Shown piece after piece: positions 55,480 to 64,000 of a stretch of DNA of 64,000 bases. The notes beneath the pieces were generated by a model. The model did no database searches and had not been told where the DNA came from. It saw only the letters and a program-made list of their open reading frames with translations. Numbering within the stretch: position 1 is the first letter of the stretch; each line of letters opens with the position of its first letter. A program made the position numbers and the translations under genes. Source of the DNA: a virus; IMG/VR virus record IMGVR_UViG_3300023184_009074, positions 19,445 to 83,444 of that record; one strand, 5' to 3'.

Positions 55480-56361
55480 TTAACCCCAAGTTGGGCCTAG
55501 TACATCTCCAAATCTAGTTAAAAGTCTTTCTTCCCAATCTTTCTTTTCTTGTAATCCTTCTGCAAGAATGGTATCTCCATCTAATTGAACACCACCATTT
55601 GGACCAGGAGGATTTTTTATTTTTGATCTAATTCTTCCAAGCATAATTTTAGCAAAGGCTATGGCTCCTTCTTGCATTGCTTGTGTTACACGATTCCAAT
55701 CTTTGTTTTTTTGAATGTAATGAACTATTACACTGTGACTTCTCATTGGAATTGGATAAATCTTAATTTGATCATAGCTTCCATGCCATTCCCAACCGCC
55801 TGTATTACTTGCAACATTTGAATACATTTGTTCGTATTGTTTGTAAAGAACCCATTCTCCCATGTTACCCCAAATAGGCTGCATTGGATCTATCATGCCA
55901 CCTTGAATAGAGTTATAGGCACCACCAGGATAAAAGTATTCAATTGGAATTGCTCCACCTAAATCTGAAGCAGAAAAGTTAAAGGTTGGCACATCTTTGT
56001 AACTTATATTTCTAATGTATCCTACTTCTGGAGGCATTTTATAAATAGATTTACCAGGACTTGTTAAGAATACATAAAGTTGAAAATATTCACGAGGAGC
56101 ATAATCTTCTAAAACTTGTAATGATAAATCTACACAGGCATCAAGTTGTTGCTGATCTAATTCGATACTAATGACAGGAGCACCTAACATTAAAAGAACA
56201 TAATCTTTTATTTGTGCAATAACTTTGCTGCGATTTTTTCTTGATCCTAGTTGAGATACATCTAAAGGATCTGAAACTCCAAGATTAGAACTTGAAGAAT
56301 CATTACATTTAACAGAATTATTATTTTGTCTGTTAAAATACATAATATTATTGGTATTCAT
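55480..56361 (-). CDS. 13: gp13-like neck protein
   Basis: An N-terminal Asn/Ser-rich arm leads into I-K-D-Y-V-L-L-M-L-G-A-P-V-I-S-I-E-L-D (about 48-66) with a following helix and Y-K-M-P-P-E-V-G-Y-I-R, which is the pattern of T4-type gp13 neck proteins from T4-like phages. A late segment H-Y-I-Q-K-N-K-D-W-N and the A-F-A-K-I-M-L-G-R-I-R-S-K helix fit the same fold. gp13 and gp14 form the ring joining portal to tail. Confidence 0.75.
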   Translation of the reverse strand: MNTNNIMYFNRQNNNSVKCNDSSSSNLGVSDPLDVSQLGSRKNRSKVIAQIKDYVLLMLGAPVISIELDQQQLDACVDLSLQVLEDYAPREYFQLYVFLTSPGKSIYKMPPEVGYIRNISYKDVPTFNFSASDLGGAIPIEYFYPGGAYNSIQGGMIDPMQPIWGNMGEWVLYKQYEQMYSNVASNTGGWEWHGSYDQIKIYPIPMRSHSVIVHYIQKNKDWNRVTQAMQEGAIAFAKIMLGRIRSKIKNPPGPNGGVQLDGDTILAEGLQEKKDWEERLLTRFGDVLGPTWG

Positions 56362-56405
56362 AATAATATATATTACATAAGTAAATTTATTAATAAGGTT
56401 AAATT

Positions 56406-59400
56406 ATGCTAAAGAAATTTTATATTGAAGATTATTTGTCTAATAAAATAAAACAAGAAGATTTTGTTCTGAATGAAGCTGTTCAAGGTGATATTACTAA
56501 ACATACATTGTTGCAATTATTTTCTATAGATAATATTAAATATTTAAATCAATTTTTGCCAAAAGATCACAAATCTGCTGAAAAAAAAAGAATGCAAATT
56601 CTTTATGATGCTATGCAAGATAGAGATAGTTTTTTAAAAAAAGATTTTGAAGAAAATTTTAAAGAGCAAAAAGAAAAATTAAAAGTATTGTTTGAAAGAA
56701 AAAAAGAAGTTAAAATTTATTTCACTAAAGATTTCGAAGAAACAATTATTAATCATTGTTCTAGAAAACAAGCATGGGAAAAAACACTAGAAGAAGGACA
56801 AAAAGAATGGTGGGACTCTCCTGCCACTGATGGTGGTAAAAAATATCAAGCAAGTGATTTTGTAGTAGATATAAAAGATAGAAAAGCTACTAGAAGATAT
56901 AAAGTAAATCTTCATTTGAAAGAAATGGTTCAAAGAATAGAAGGAACTTCAGGTAGTGACATGGGATCTGACTTAAGTTTTCCTAGAGAAGATCCATTTT
57001 CATGGTCACACAAAAAGAATGAATTTTTAAATAAAAAAAGATTTAACGGCATGCTTATGCCAGATGACAATACTATCGAAGAAAACTACGACAAATGGCT
57101 TGCTGCTTCAGCTTCTGGATTACTTTCTTCTAAATCATTAAAGCATGGAGATGAGATTGATATAGCAGGAGAAGAAAAAGAAGAAATACCTGGTTTGGAA
57201 AGTAAAAATAAAATTTCTTTTGAAAAGCATAGTTCTTTAAAAAACAAAAACATGCTTGATGTAGAAAGAGTTTTAATTCGCAAGGAAATTAGAGCAATTT
57301 TTGAAAATCATAATTTATCAAAATCTATAATTGATTCTTACGGTAAACCCAAGAAAGCATCAAAAGAACCAAGTAGAAATACTGGAGAACTTTCTTCAGT
57401 ATATCCAAAAGAACCAGATAGATATAAAGATAATTTAGTTATATTTATTGAAAAATTATTAAATTTAGGAAATGATATTCATGTTGGATCTTCAGGATCT
57501 AAAAGACTTTTGACTTTTCTAAATAAAATTTCTTATGATCCAAAAAACCCCGAGCAATTTTTCAAAGATGTACTTACTTTTCCATCTGACGAAGAACAGC
57601 TTTTAACTTCGCTTGAAAGGGCTTCTACGGAAGAAGGAGAGAAATCTAAAAGCCTTTCTTTTTACGAGGACTTAAAGAATGCAGTTGATAAACATGGTGC
57701 AATTGAAATATTCGATAAAGAATCTTATAAAAAAAGTTTTATAAATTTGATTACTATGAGACAGTTTATAAAATGGATTAAAGATGGAAATTATAAAGTT
57801 AAAAATCCAATAACTGGGATGGATGAATTAGCCGAAATAAAAGGCAATGAAATTATAATCCCAGATTTACATGTACCTTCGTTTAAAAAAACCATTGTGT
57901 ATTATAATCCATATGAAGCTGTATATGATCCACGAACAAAAGGAAAAGTAAAAAAAGAAAAAGAAATTAAGGAATCTGTTCAAATGCCAGTTTTATTACC
58001 AGGTTCAGTACTTGTTGAAAAAGGAAGATATGAAGAAGATGATACATCTTCTTCTTTTGGTGATATTCCAAAAACAAAAACTGGAGAAGAAATATGGAAT
58101 CCACATGAGGGAAAATATGAACAAAGATATTATGATTTAAAAAAACAATATGAAGACAAAAAAGCAGCTGGATTGTTAAATATTAATGATTTAATTGGTA
58201 TTCAAGGAACAGAAGATAAAATAATTGGTGGTTTAAGTCCAAATCGTATGATTGAATCATTTAAATTTTTATGTCCTGATCCTGAAGGTAAAGATAATAC
58301 ATTTTGGAATAGAATTAATTCTATTATAGCATTCAATGGGTCGCTTGCATTGTGTCATTTTAAATCAGCATCTAGTACAAGTGAAATTCCAACTGTTGAA
58401 TTCAAAGAATTATCCCCATCTGTAAGTGGTTATAAATCCATCGTTGAGACTCCAAGTGAGTTTATTGTTATCAAGAGAATAGCAGAGGTTATAGCAAATA
58501 AACTGCACATGAGTAAATATAGAGATAGTCATGATATTACTCCAGAAAGATTGAGTGCAATGCAACATTTTCCAGAATTATATCATGTAATATTTGCAAA
58601 AATATTTTCTAATCTTGGCGATAAATCTATGTTAGAACCTGAATTATTAGATAAATTTATTGGCGAAAAGGTTGCAAATTATATTGATAAGGATATTGCT
58701 TCTAGAAGTGGAAGATCAAGTAGAATTGGAACTGTTGCTAGTGAAATAGGAAAAGAAGAAGAAAAATCTTCTGAGATTTCACTTCCTAGTGGATTAGAAA
58801 AAGTGGTTTCTAAAGAAATTGCCAGTCGTGATATTCAATCATATATATTTGCTTTACACAGAAACTATTTAACATTATGTAAGACTGGAAAAAGTGCTTG
58901 TGGTATTTGCACTGATCCTTTAGACACAAGATGTGGAATTGTAATGGATGAACATCTTATTAGAGAAAAATTAGAACAATCAATTAAAATTGCTGATCAA
59001 GTTGATAAAAATAGAAACATAGATTTAGGTAACGCACCTGTCGCTTCTAAACCACCAGAACCAGCACCAGTGCCAGCAGCAGCAGCAGCACCAGCAGCAG
59101 CAGCAGCAGCACCAGCAGCAGCAGCACCAGCACCAGCAGCACCAGCATCTAAAAAGCCAACTCAAAAAAGTCTTTTCGATGATCCAAGCCAACCTGAAGA
59201 AAAAATTAAAATAAAAGATCCAGATCATAATAAAATGGAGTTTGTAGTTAAATCTAAAATGAAAATTATTGAATATATCGAGCCTGTAATTAATATTAAA
59301 TTTGCAAATAATGAACTTGATAACCAACAAGAAGAAGAAGAAAAAAGAAAAGAAATTTTTAATAATTTTATGAGTAAAAAAAGAGAGGCACTTGCAAGCA

Positions 59401-59672
59401 CAAGTTTGTCTAATGATGAAAAAAATATTATTGTAAAAGAAATGGAAAAAGGAAGAGATGATCAATATATTACATTATCTAAAGAATACAAAACAATAAC
59501 AGATCAGCTAGAAGTTAAAAAAAGAGAAATAATCATTAGTTTGACTAATTATTTTAGGCATGTAGATGAAACTCAATCTTTAAAATTAAGTTTATTAGAT
59601 GCCTTAGAAATATATGGAATACATATTGAAGACCACATCCCAGCAGATATTTTAAGGAAGTACGGTTTATAA
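56406..59672 (+). CDS. Very large unknown protein with Ala/Pro linker (1088 aa)
   Basis: The start M-L-K-K-F-Y-I-E-D-Y-L-S-N leads to V-L-N-E-A near residue 21-25, so a targeting/processing signal is possible but weak. Long charged helical regions follow. A small Cys group lies near residue 835-850 (A-C-G-I-C...R-C-G). A linker at about 880-920 is nearly all Ala and Pro. The C-terminus is helical and charged. Size and position beside neck and head-type genes suggest a virion or internal protein; no family recognised. AAGG lies about 5-8 nt before ATG. Confidence 0.75.
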   Translation: MLKKFYIEDYLSNKIKQEDFVLNEAVQGDITKHTLLQLFSIDNIKYLNQFLPKDHKSAEKKRMQILYDAMQDRDSFLKKDFEENFKEQKEKLKVLFERKKEVKIYFTKDFEETIINHCSRKQAWEKTLEEGQKEWWDSPATDGGKKYQASDFVVDIKDRKATRRYKVNLHLKEMVQRIEGTSGSDMGSDLSFPREDPFSWSHKKNEFLNKKRFNGMLMPDDNTIEENYDKWLAASASGLLSSKSLKHGDEIDIAGEEKEEIPGLESKNKISFEKHSSLKNKNMLDVERVLIRKEIRAIFENHNLSKSIIDSYGKPKKASKEPSRNTGELSSVYPKEPDRYKDNLVIFIEKLLNLGNDIHVGSSGSKRLLTFLNKISYDPKNPEQFFKDVLTFPSDEEQLLTSLERASTEEGEKSKSLSFYEDLKNAVDKHGAIEIFDKESYKKSFINLITMRQFIKWIKDGNYKVKNPITGMDELAEIKGNEIIIPDLHVPSFKKTIVYYNPYEAVYDPRTKGKVKKEKEIKESVQMPVLLPGSVLVEKGRYEEDDTSSSFGDIPKTKTGEEIWNPHEGKYEQRYYDLKKQYEDKKAAGLLNINDLIGIQGTEDKIIGGLSPNRMIESFKFLCPDPEGKDNTFWNRINSIIAFNGSLALCHFKSASSTSEIPTVEFKELSPSVSGYKSIVETPSEFIVIKRIAEVIANKLHMSKYRDSHDITPERLSAMQHFPELYHVIFAKIFSNLGDKSMLEPELLDKFIGEKVANYIDKDIASRSGRSSRIGTVASEIGKEEEKSSEISLPSGLEKVVSKEIASRDIQSYIFALHRNYLTLCKTGKSACGICTDPLDTRCGIVMDEHLIREKLEQSIKIADQVDKNRNIDLGNAPVASKPPEPAPVPAAAAAPAAAAAAPAAAAPAPAAPASKKPTQKSLFDDPSQPEEKIKIKDPDHNKMEFVVKSKMKIIEYIEPVINIKFANNELDNQQEEEEKRKEIFNNFMSKKREALASTSLSNDEKNIIVKEMEKGRDDQYITLSKEYKTITDQLEVKKREIIISLTNYFRHVDETQSLKLSLLDALEIYGIHIEDHIPADILRKYGL

Positions 59673-59953
59673 TGAAAAACCCAGTAAATAATTTTGAATC
59701 TTCTTATGGTCTTAGACAAAAAATATTAAATGATTTTTTGAAAAATATTATTGGAGAAAAATCAGTAGAACACAAAGAAATAATCTCTAGACTTTCTTCT
59801 TTTTTAATAGTAGAAAGAGATGTAGAATGTTTTGCGAAGCTTTGCAATGATATTTTTGTAAATGGTTATACAAAAGCAACTATGCAATACAAAGAAAAAG
59901 TTGAAGAGAAGGGATATAAATTTACAATTGTAAATCTTCAAAGCTCGGAGTAA
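59672..59953 (+). CDS. Hypothetical protein (93 aa)
   Basis: The ATG overlaps the stop of the 1088-aa gene (TAATG), and AAGG lies upstream. Helical, with two Cys near residues 50 and 56. Its 3' end overlaps the convergent gene by 32 nt. No family recognised. Confidence 0.7.
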   Translation: MKNPVNNFESSYGLRQKILNDFLKNIIGEKSVEHKEIISRLSSFLIVERDVECFAKLCNDIFVNGYTKATMQYKEKVEEKGYKFTIVNLQSSE

Positions 59954-60524
59954 TAGAACTTAATACACAAGATAATATTTTTCCATCAAACTTACTTGAT
60001 ATGTTGTTTACTTTCCACCATCTTTTATCAAAATTTTGAGGATAAAGTATTGATTCTTTTTCAATTACTACTGCATTTGTCCAAATATCCATGCCGACAT
60101 CAGTGATATTAAGTATTACAGCTTCAAACTTAAACTTCTTCTCATAAGTAATTATTTTCTTAACTTCTCCATACAAAATGTCTTCATGAATTTTTATTTT
60201 AGCGGGTAAACAATAAATTAAAGTTTTTTTAACAGATGATTCTTCTTCGGCTTCTTCCTTGGCTTCTTCTTTGACTTCTTTGACTTCTTTGAATTCTTTG
60301 ACTTCTTTTTCTTCTATCTCTACTTCTTCTATCTCTACTTCTTCTACCTTTATTTCTTCTACTTCTATTTCTTTTATTTCTACTTTATTTTTTTTAATTA
60401 ATCCTTTTATGTTTTCAAAATTCATATTATGAAGTTCGAAACTATCCCAAAGCAATTGATTTTTCATATGCGGGTTCGGCTTACTTAATTTATATTCAGA
60501 TCCATCTTTGTTTTTTATTACCAT
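59922..60524 (-). CDS. Putative virion protein with Glu/Val/Ile repeat (200 aa)
   Basis: The opening V-I-K-N-K-D-G-S-E-Y-K-L-S-K-P-N-P is one I associate with head-adjacent proteins in large phages. A long E-V-E-E-I-x-V-E-E repeat (about 48-98) forms an acidic stalk. The C-terminal domain is beta-rich (F-E-A-V-I-L-N-I-T-D-V-G). A TTTAAATA box lies 4 nt before ATG and no Shine-Dalgarno. It diverges from the 60599 gene. Confidence 0.7.
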   Translation of the reverse strand: MVIKNKDGSEYKLSKPNPHMKNQLLWDSFELHNMNFENIKGLIKKNKVEIKEIEVEEIKVEEVEIEEVEIEEKEVKEFKEVKEVKEEAKEEAEEESSVKKTLIYCLPAKIKIHEDILYGEVKKIITYEKKFKFEAVILNITDVGMDIWTNAVVIEKESILYPQNFDKRWWKVNNISSKFDGKILSCVLSSITPSFEDLQL

Positions 60525-60528
60525 AAAT

Positions 60529-60536
60529 TATTTAAA
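60529..60536 (-). promoter_or_regulatory. Late-type -10 box TTTAAATA, 4 nt before ATG
   Basis: On the minus strand TTTAAATA precedes the ATG at 60524 by four bases and fits NNTAAATA. No Shine-Dalgarno. Confidence 0.5.
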
Positions 60537-60598
60537 TGTTTTGTGAAAATAGAACTATATATATTAAAGTATTGTTTATTAAAAAAGAAAGTTATTTT

Positions 60599-60997
60599 AT
60601 GGCTTTAATAGTACCAGATGTTGGAAAAGTTGAGCTTTTAAAGTATATGCTTAAAGTTTCAGCTTCACAAAATCAAATTTTACATTTATATTCAAATGAT
60701 CCTACTATTTCTGATTTAACAGTATTAGCAGATCTTAATGAAGTGTCTGGATCTGGCTACAATCCAATTAATATTAATGGAACTAGCTGGACTGTAAATC
60801 AAACAAATACATCTGCTAGTTATTCAGATCAAACATTTTCTTTTACTGGTGCGGTTGTTGCATACGGATATTTTTTAACAAATACAGATGGTGATTTACT
60901 CTGGTGCGAGAGATTTACTAACGCACCATTTTCCATACCTGTTTCAGGAGGTCAAATAGCAATTGCTTTAAATATTAGTTTAAGTGATTGTCTATAA
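60599..60997 (+). CDS. Putative virion structural protein (132 aa)
   Basis: ATG at 60599 (M-A-L-I-V-P-D-V-G-K-V-E-L-L-K) is chosen over an in-frame ATG at 60536, which would add an unusual hydrophobic stretch. A helix is followed by a beta-rich Ser/Thr/Asn domain ending I-A-L-N-I-S-L-S-D-C-L. Many phage fibre or head proteins have this composition. It is followed closely by the 810-aa gene. Confidence 0.68.
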   Translation: MALIVPDVGKVELLKYMLKVSASQNQILHLYSNDPTISDLTVLADLNEVSGSGYNPININGTSWTVNQTNTSASYSDQTFSFTGAVVAYGYFLTNTDGDLLWCERFTNAPFSIPVSGGQIAIALNISLSDCL

Positions 60998-61005
60998 GGA
61001 GAAAT

Positions 61006-63438
61006 ATGTTTATATTAGAATTTAAACAATGGATAGAAGAAGAGTTATTAATTGAAGCACTTTTATCTAAAGATCAATCAAAGCTTTTTTCGATTATATT
61101 AAATCACATAAAACTTAATCCATTAGTAAACATTGTTGGAGTTGGTAAGAAAAATGTAAATCAATTAGTAAGTTCTATAACAGGTTCACTATTAGACAAA
61201 TTTTCTAAAACCAGTATTAATGATGATGTTTTTTTGAAAGCTTTTTTAGCTGTAGTATTAAGAAGAGCATTTCAATCAAAGGATTTCAGTTCTATAATAG
61301 ATGATAATTTTTTCACTTTATCTAAACAAGATAAAGAATTACAGATAGATGCAGCTATAGGATACATTTCAATGTTCTTAGAAGATTTAGATGAAAAATC
61401 ATATATTTTTGGCGAAATATTACATAATAATAATGGAGATTTATCAAAATCAATAAATGATTTTTTAACAAATCCTAGAGGAATACATAGCCATTTGGGA
61501 TTGGAAAAAAAGCCATTGTTTAAAAAAGCATTAGAAAAACCATCGCAAGAAAAACTTATCATGAGAAGTTTAGATCAAGATTCTAATACTGATTCTAAGC
61601 AGTATATACCTACAGAAGATGAATTGCTTTCAAAAAGAGATGCTTCTGATAAGCCAAAAAAAGAATTTGATGATATTTCTAGAATAGAACAACAAGAATT
61701 TCAAAAGAAACTACTTAGTGTTACTCCTGCTAAGGCTAAAGAAAATTTAAATATTAATCTAAAAAGATCTTTGGATGAAAATAAAGATGCTATTATTAAT
61801 CCTGATAATTTAGACTTTTTTGCCAAAAATCCAAAAAGTAAAAAGCCAGAAATTAACGATACTAATAATTATTTAAAAATAAAAGCCTTATATGATATTA
61901 GTACAAAATTTGAAAAAGGCATTTCTGAATTAGAAGGCCATTCTGGGATACCTTCTTATGAAGGAAGATCATATTCTACATTACCAACTAGAAAAGATGT
62001 TCTTGATTCTGATTCTTATTTTTCAAAATTAAAAGATGATCAATGGATAAACTTAATTAGCAAATACATATTATCGCATTATAATGCAGGTAAAGATCCA
62101 AAAATTGCAATAAGCTTTTTTACTAATTTATATGGTGCTCCAAGTGACATGTGGAAAAAAGTTATAGATACAGCAGTTGAAAAATCTGTGAATGTAAAAA
62201 AAGATTTATTAGAAAAAGATTTTCCTCTTACTCAAGATGATTTTGAATTTGAAGATGAAAAAGCTAAAAAAGATAAAGAAAGATTTAAAAGAACTTGGAT
62301 GAATATGTCTGGGCGTTTAGCTGTAAGTGCAAAATCTGACTTACATGAGTTCTTACCAGATTCTATAAATCCTTATGATGATAATGGAAATCCAAAAGAA
62401 GAAGGAAAGTTTGATAAAGATGGATACGACAGAGTAAGTAAAATATTAGATGATTTTTATTATAATAAATTTTATGGAAATACTTCTGTTAAATCTGGCA
62501 GTAAAATTGATGACAAAGAAAAAGAAGTAGCAAACAAAAGTCAAAATTTCCAAACACTAGTAAAATTATATAGAATTTTATTGGGGTTATCTGCAATTGA
62601 AGTAGCACAAGTAGATGCAAAAACAATACCAATATGTAAACAACTGCAAATATGGTTGGATTTTTCATTTAGAGATCCAGGTTCTAATGTTTCTGTTGAA
62701 GAATTAAATAAAATTAAAGACATTAAGAAGATTAAAGAATTATTAGATAGCAGTGAGAATATAATTAAAAATATATTCAAAAAACCTTTGAATGCTATTT
62801 GTAATAATGATAAATTTGATGACTTTGAAATTGAAGATGATGATTGGAAATCAAGCCATGAAGAATATTTAGCTGCATTAAACATTAAAGATTTACCAGC
62901 AGGGTATTCTATAGGAAGTCGATTTGGATTTAAAGATTTTTTGAAATTAAAAAATTCAAAAAATAAAGAAGATATTGAAAAATATAAATATTTGATTAGC
63001 AAGGGAAAAGAATCTTTAAAAAATGAGCCATCCTTGGCTAAGAAGGCAGAAGAAAAAGAATATCTAGATATTGCTGAAAAAATTGTTGCTCTTAGGCAAG
63101 GAGTTGGCGATCCATATGCTATCGCAGAAAAGCTTAAAACAGGTTTATCTGTAGGATCTCCTTTATGGCACGATTTACAAATTGTTAAGAGTAAATTCAC
63201 GCCTCCTGATGTGTATACGCCTAGATCTAAAGAAGAAGAAGAGTTTGGCATTACTAGATCTTCTGAAATTCCACAACTACCAGCATGGAAACCAAAAACC
63301 CCTGAAGTTTCTTCGCCTGATCCAAAAGAAAAAGAACAGATGATAGCAGCAGCTAAGCAAAGAGCACAAGCAGCAGCGGACCAAAGAAGAGCTTATTACG
63401 CAAGTAATTTGAATAAAGACACAGGGAGGGTAAAATGA
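61006..63438 (+). CDS. Large head-targeted-like protein (810 aa)
   Basis: AAGGAGA lies 4 nt before ATG at 61006; an earlier in-frame ATG at 60988 overlaps the previous gene. The start M-F-I-L-E-F-K-Q-W-I-E-E-E-L-L-I-E-A contains the motif with I-E-E and L-I-E sites. The rest is charged and helical, with Lys/Glu-rich linkers; the end is Ala/Gln/Arg-rich. No enzyme motif is visible. Packaging of an 810-aa protein would be notable. It overlaps the next gene by 4 nt. Confidence 0.8.
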   Translation: MFILEFKQWIEEELLIEALLSKDQSKLFSIILNHIKLNPLVNIVGVGKKNVNQLVSSITGSLLDKFSKTSINDDVFLKAFLAVVLRRAFQSKDFSSIIDDNFFTLSKQDKELQIDAAIGYISMFLEDLDEKSYIFGEILHNNNGDLSKSINDFLTNPRGIHSHLGLEKKPLFKKALEKPSQEKLIMRSLDQDSNTDSKQYIPTEDELLSKRDASDKPKKEFDDISRIEQQEFQKKLLSVTPAKAKENLNINLKRSLDENKDAIINPDNLDFFAKNPKSKKPEINDTNNYLKIKALYDISTKFEKGISELEGHSGIPSYEGRSYSTLPTRKDVLDSDSYFSKLKDDQWINLISKYILSHYNAGKDPKIAISFFTNLYGAPSDMWKKVIDTAVEKSVNVKKDLLEKDFPLTQDDFEFEDEKAKKDKERFKRTWMNMSGRLAVSAKSDLHEFLPDSINPYDDNGNPKEEGKFDKDGYDRVSKILDDFYYNKFYGNTSVKSGSKIDDKEKEVANKSQNFQTLVKLYRILLGLSAIEVAQVDAKTIPICKQLQIWLDFSFRDPGSNVSVEELNKIKDIKKIKELLDSSENIIKNIFKKPLNAICNNDKFDDFEIEDDDWKSSHEEYLAALNIKDLPAGYSIGSRFGFKDFLKLKNSKNKEDIEKYKYLISKGKESLKNEPSLAKKAEEKEYLDIAEKIVALRQGVGDPYAIAEKLKTGLSVGSPLWHDLQIVKSKFTPPDVYTPRSKEEEEFGITRSSEIPQLPAWKPKTPEVSSPDPKEKEQMIAAAKQRAQAAADQRRAYYASNLNKDTGRVK

Positions 63439-63968
63439 TATTAAATCAAAATGGATTACCTTATAGTGTCAATGGAGAATATAAGCTTTTTAATGATAAG
63501 CTACCAGAAAGAAATTTGTTTAACGAATGGGATGCAGAATCTATAAGAATTGGCGGATCTCCAATTCAATATTATGAAGTATTTATTGATACAAATAACA
63601 TTGATCCTCTTTACTTAGAATCAAGAGGAAAGTTATTTAGTCAGACTCCAATAGATCTTTATTGTTTTTACGAGCCTATACCAAGTCAAAATTTTCAAAC
63701 TTCTTTTGGACTAGATAGTCCTGATGAAATGATATTTGAATTTAATTATTCAGATGTTTTAACAAGACTTGGATATGCTCCAAAAATTGGTTCTAGATTT
63801 CACACGCCTTTTCTTAACGAAAATTGGGTTATTGTTGAGAGAAAATTAGGTGAGTTTAAAATGTATCAGTCTACTAGATTACAATGTATATGTAGTAGAT
63901 TCCAAGAAAGTCTTACTGATGGTTCTAATGGAACAAAACAAGAAAATGTTGATTTTAAAATTACATAA
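63435..63968 (+). CDS. gp14-like neck/head-completion protein (177 aa)
   Basis: F-Y-E-P-I-P-S-Q-N-F followed by F-E-F-N-Y-S-D-V, G-Y-A-P-K-I-G-S-R-F-H-T-P, N-W-V-I-V-E-R-K and F-K-M-Y-Q-S-T-R-L-Q follows the gp14 order: a G-D/G-S-x-I/F-P entry, an E-I-x-x-V strand, then a Y-Q segment. It is shorter than T4 gp14 (256). Likely part of the neck with the gp13-like protein, but the match is only pattern-level. GGGAGGGTAAA precedes ATG. Confidence 0.55.
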   Translation: MILNQNGLPYSVNGEYKLFNDKLPERNLFNEWDAESIRIGGSPIQYYEVFIDTNNIDPLYLESRGKLFSQTPIDLYCFYEPIPSQNFQTSFGLDSPDEMIFEFNYSDVLTRLGYAPKIGSRFHTPFLNENWVIVERKLGEFKMYQSTRLQCICSRFQESLTDGSNGTKQENVDFKIT

Positions 63969-63977
63969 GGAGAAAAT

Positions 63978-64000
63978 ATGAAAAGTTTTTATGATTTCTA
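63978..64000 (+). CDS. Partial gene with targeting-like start (M-K-S-F-Y-D-F...)
   Basis: AAGGAGAAAAT precedes ATG at 63978; only seven codons are visible before the window ends. M-K-S-F-Y-D-F fits the M-x-x-F-x-x-(F/W) opening. Confidence 0.6.

Noticed and set aside
1-64000. Recoded stop codon or alternative genetic code
   Set aside because: TAA, TAG and TGA all end clear genes at normal length (for example TAG in gene 46, TGA in the ECF sigma gene).
1-64000. tRNA or other structural RNA genes
   Set aside because: No cloverleaf-like sequence with T-arm GTTCRA-type motif stood out in the short intergenic gaps; a covariance-model search would be decisive.

Overview
This window reads as a very AT-rich, densely packed piece of a large T4-like (contractile-tailed) double-stranded DNA phage genome. 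The T4-type genes I can recognise are a UvsW-like helicase, the gp47/gp46 recombination nuclease, a gp55-like late sigma factor, tail sheath gp18, two gp19-like tail tube proteins, a gp15-like sheath terminator, a gp26-like baseplate/chaperone protein and gp13- and gp14-like neck proteins. Genes switch strand often in short blocks, neighbours overlap by a few bases, and almost all sequence is coding. Stops are TAA, TAG and TGA, so the code is standard. I saw no tRNA, rRNA, CRISPR array or insertion sequence. The host cannot be named from this window.

Layout. 1-5.4 kb: small head-targeted-looking proteins around an intein-containing UvsW helicase. 5.4-12.1 kb: gp47, gp46 and a monomeric B12-dependent ribonucleotide reductase. 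12.1-20.6 kb: an ECF-type sigma factor, a small Cys-rich secreted peptide, an ADP-ribosyltransferase next to a HAD phosphatase and a truncated paralogue, a BCS1-like AAA ATPase, a metallophosphoesterase. 20.6-28.8 kb: a nucleotide/glycan block with methyltransferase, CTP synthase, class II glutamine amidotransferase, an IspD/TarI-like cytidylyltransferase, RgpF-like and GT25 glycosyltransferases (the latter fused to a kinase-like domain) and a LicD-family phosphotransferase. 28.8-38.8 kb: tail module and gp55. 38.8-55.5 kb: small virion-like proteins, further glycosyltransferases, a subtilisin-like protease convergent with a McsA-like zinc protein, a prim-pol-like protein, Cys-rich and low-complexity proteins, a Nudix hydrolase. 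55.5-64 kb: neck proteins and two very large probable head proteins.

The most striking shared signal is a short N-terminal motif, M-x-x-(F/Y)-x-x-(W/F/Y)-(L/I)-x-E, on about seventeen otherwise unrelated proteins. It closely matches the capsid targeting peptide of T4 internal proteins (MKTYQEFIAE), which ends in the (L/I)-x-E site of the prohead protease. If the signal works the same way, this phage packs a large set of proteins into its capsid for injection. One is a HAD phosphatase. An ADP-ribosyltransferase carries the motif just ahead of its catalytic domain, in the manner of T4 Alt.

Other notable observations: a box of form NNTAAATA (T4 late promoter is TATAAATA) exactly 4 nt before the ATG of many genes that lack a Shine-Dalgarno, implying leaderless late mRNAs; a class 3-type intein inside a Walker A motif; a probable programmed -1 frameshift in the gp26-like gene; and a CTP to CDP-alditol to LicD transfer route that resembles the ISPD/fukutin pathway.
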